Shown one piece after another: positions 5,945-7,031 of a stretch of 7,031 nucleotides of DNA. This stretch comes from Pseudomonadota bacterium (lineage in GTDB: Bacteria > Desulfobacterota > JAPLJL01), in assembly GCA_026388615.1 (NCBI GenBank), contig JAPLJL010000204.1, positions 1-7,031 of the forward strand. The letters run 5' to 3'. Position 1 is the stretch's first letter. Every line of letters begins with the position of its first letter. The notes beneath the pieces are model-generated. The model ran no database searches. It was not told the origin of the DNA and saw only the letters and a program-made list of their open reading frames with translations. Position numbers and translations under genes: made by a program.

Positions 5945-6658
5945 TTAATGAAGAATTTCGCCGGAGGAGACCGGCTCGGGATAGAATATTTTTATTCCGG
6001 GATAATATTTGAACACATCCGGGTTGAGATGCTTTTTGCATTCCTCTTTTGAAGCATTTTTTTGATTTTTAATTTCCATTTCCGATTGGTTGGATAATTC
6101 CCTGTTTTTTACAGTCAATTCCCTGTCCATTTCCGCGATCCGGGCTGAGGCTTTTTTCTCCTTGCCCTCCCAATAACCCTGGCAGCCGAAATCGGTGTAT
6201 TTCTCCTTTTTCCATTTACTACAGACGCTGTTCCCTGAACCGGTATTTTTCGACTCGACGCAGACTGAATTGATTTTTTCGCAGGTCTTCTTTCCGGCCA
6301 GGACTTCCTTCCGGATATCATCGGCAGCTTTCTGATTTTCCTTGTTATTGATCAGGATTGATTTCTTGTATTTTTCTTCAATAACGCTGGCTTTCGGCTC
6401 TTCTTCCTTCATGCAATCCGACCAGAGCGTATATCCCTTATCGGCCACTTTCGCCGGATTCTGATAAAGAAGATTCAATTTATTTTTACACTCGGCCTCA
6501 TGCGCGCTTTTCGGATGAGCCAGGGCGAATTTTTCATAACCCAGGATCGTGTCTTTTTTCACCGCCTGGTTCCAGGCATGGTTGGCGCAGGACAGGGTAA
6601 AAGTGCTTGATAGTACCAAAAACCATATTTTAAGTACCTTATTTATTTCATTTTCCAA
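5945..6658 (-). CDS. Cysteine-rich probable lipoprotein, family unknown
   Basis: I do not recognise the family. The 237-residue product starts with a short hydrophobic stretch IWFLVLSSTFTLSC (11-24) that looks like a lipoprotein signal; the box TLSC is imperfect because T replaces the usual L at -3. If processed at C24 it would be an envelope lipoprotein. Then comes YEKFALAHPKSAHEAECK (41-58), like one helical TPR/Sel1-type repeat, a lysine/glutamate-rich helical middle, and a probable coiled coil (about 168-205). Seven cysteines besides C24 (57, 82, 126, 133, 146, 159, 207) are unusual for such a protein and suggest disulfides in the periplasm. The TTG start at 6658 is backed by AAGGAG six bases upstream. 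The DNA is more AT-rich than that of the genes to the left. It converges on the LAB_N gene and lies 55 bp after the small membrane protein gene. Confidence 0.75.
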   Translation of the reverse strand: MENEINKVLKIWFLVLSSTFTLSCANHAWNQAVKKDTILGYEKFALAHPKSAHEAECKNKLNLLYQNPAKVADKGYTLWSDCMKEEEPKASVIEEKYKKSILINNKENQKAADDIRKEVLAGKKTCEKINSVCVESKNTGSGNSVCSKWKKEKYTDFGCQGYWEGKEKKASARIAEMDRELTVKNRELSNQSEMEIKNQKNASKEECKKHLNPDVFKYYPGIKIFYPEPVSSGEILH

Positions 6659-6664
6659 AATTAA

Positions 6665-6670
6665 CTCCTT
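6665..6670 (-). promoter_or_regulatory. Ribosome binding site for the TTG-started lipoprotein
   Basis: The minus strand reads AAGGAG six bases before TTG 6658-6656. The nearby ATG just inside the gene is in another frame and meets a stop after two codons, so the TTG is the only start that fits. Confidence 0.75.
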
Positions 6671-6713
6671 TTTTTATAAATTAAAAATGTGACCGAAGAC
6701 ATCCACCTGCAAA

Positions 6714-6983
6714 TCATCCCGTTTTAATATTTTCTGCGCTATCATTCTCTTCGAGAGCCTTGGAGATCTTTTTAAAGCGATTAGATTGGATTAGATAGAG
6801 CAAATAAAATATAAGTACAAATCCCATTAAAAATAGCAAATCAAACCAAGATGAACTGTTTTCATAATTTTTCAAAAAGAAAAAAGCCATGATCCACACG
6901 ATACATGCAATCGAAAACCAATTAGGTCTCCCTATTATAACTGCATTCGAATTATTCATATTAAAAACAATATGGCCATGCAT
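6714..6983 (-). CDS. Small two-helix membrane protein, start uncertain, possibly cut by the window edge
   Basis: I do not recognise this protein. From ATG 6983 it is 89 residues; from ATG 6959 it is 81. In the shorter numbering two hydrophobic helices span about 13-29 (NWFSIACIVWIMAFFFL) and 39-58 (FDLLFLMGFVLIFYLLYLIQ), followed by a basic NRFKKISK and an acidic tail, suggesting a cytoplasmic C-terminus. Neither ATG has a visible ribosome binding site. The frame has no stop from 6984 to the window edge at 7031, so the true start may lie outside and the protein may be longer. The coding region is very AT-rich, in contrast to the genes left of 5930. It lies 55 bp upstream of the lipoprotein gene on the same strand, so the two could be cotranscribed. 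Confidence 0.5.
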   Translation of the reverse strand: MHGHIVFNMNNSNAVIIGRPNWFSIACIVWIMAFFFLKNYENSSSWFDLLFLMGFVLIFYLLYLIQSNRFKKISKALEENDSAENIKTG

Positions 6984-7031
6984 GATCGGTGTATATTGAA
7001 AAAAAGTAAAACGAAATGCCCAAGTTTCTCT

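Noticed and set aside
5960..5975. GCCGG/CCGGC hairpin as terminator of the LAB_N gene
   Set aside because: It lies inside the convergent lipoprotein coding region, has only a five-base stem, and no T run follows it directly.
6671..6677. TATAAA as -10 box of the lipoprotein gene
   Set aside because: It abuts the ribosome binding site, so transcription would begin within or past AAGGAG and remove it.

Overview
The window reads as chromosomal DNA of a diderm (Gram-negative-type) bacterium. The support is a small lipid-A-disaccharide-synthase N-terminal (LAB_N) membrane protein, a probable lipoprotein, and intergenic inverted repeats of the kind common in free-living and uncultured Gram-negative lineages. 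The phylum cannot be fixed from sequence alone. A membrane glycosyltransferase with TPRs, like the animal TMTC proteins, plus this density of repeats would suit Desulfobacterota- or Omnitrophota-like genomes, but that is only an impression. Positions 1-5560 are GC-rich. From about 5945 to the right end the DNA becomes clearly AT-rich (about 31% G+C over 6721-6960 by hand count).

Layout: four large genes lie in tandem on the minus strand, transcribed right to left. They are a TMTC-like membrane glycosyltransferase/TPR protein (5558 down to a broken 3' end near 3565), a transglutaminase-like cysteine protein (3460-2798), a radical SAM protein (2574-1690) and a CrtI/CrtISO-type FAD oxidoreductase (1535-24). 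They are separated by about 100-225 bp, and each is followed by a different short repeat or hairpin family. They are therefore more likely separate or loosely coupled units than a tight operon, and no shared pathway is evident. Divergent from the TMTC-like gene is a small LAB_N protein on the plus strand (5618-5923), which starts with TTG behind a strong ribosome binding site. Converging on it is an AT-rich minus-strand block: a cysteine-rich probable lipoprotein (6658-5945, also TTG start) and a small two-helix membrane protein whose frame stays open to the window edge.

Main second-look items: (1) the TMTC-like gene has lost its reading frame in its last TPRs, and the 34-residue repeat register predicts a deletion of exactly 16 nt; (2) four different intergenic repeat types follow four successive genes, and one of them supplies the stop codon of the gene it follows; (3) the AT-rich block carries two genes I do not recognise. 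I saw no CRISPR array, RNA gene, insertion sequence or phage module, and no strong case for an undescribed multi-gene system.
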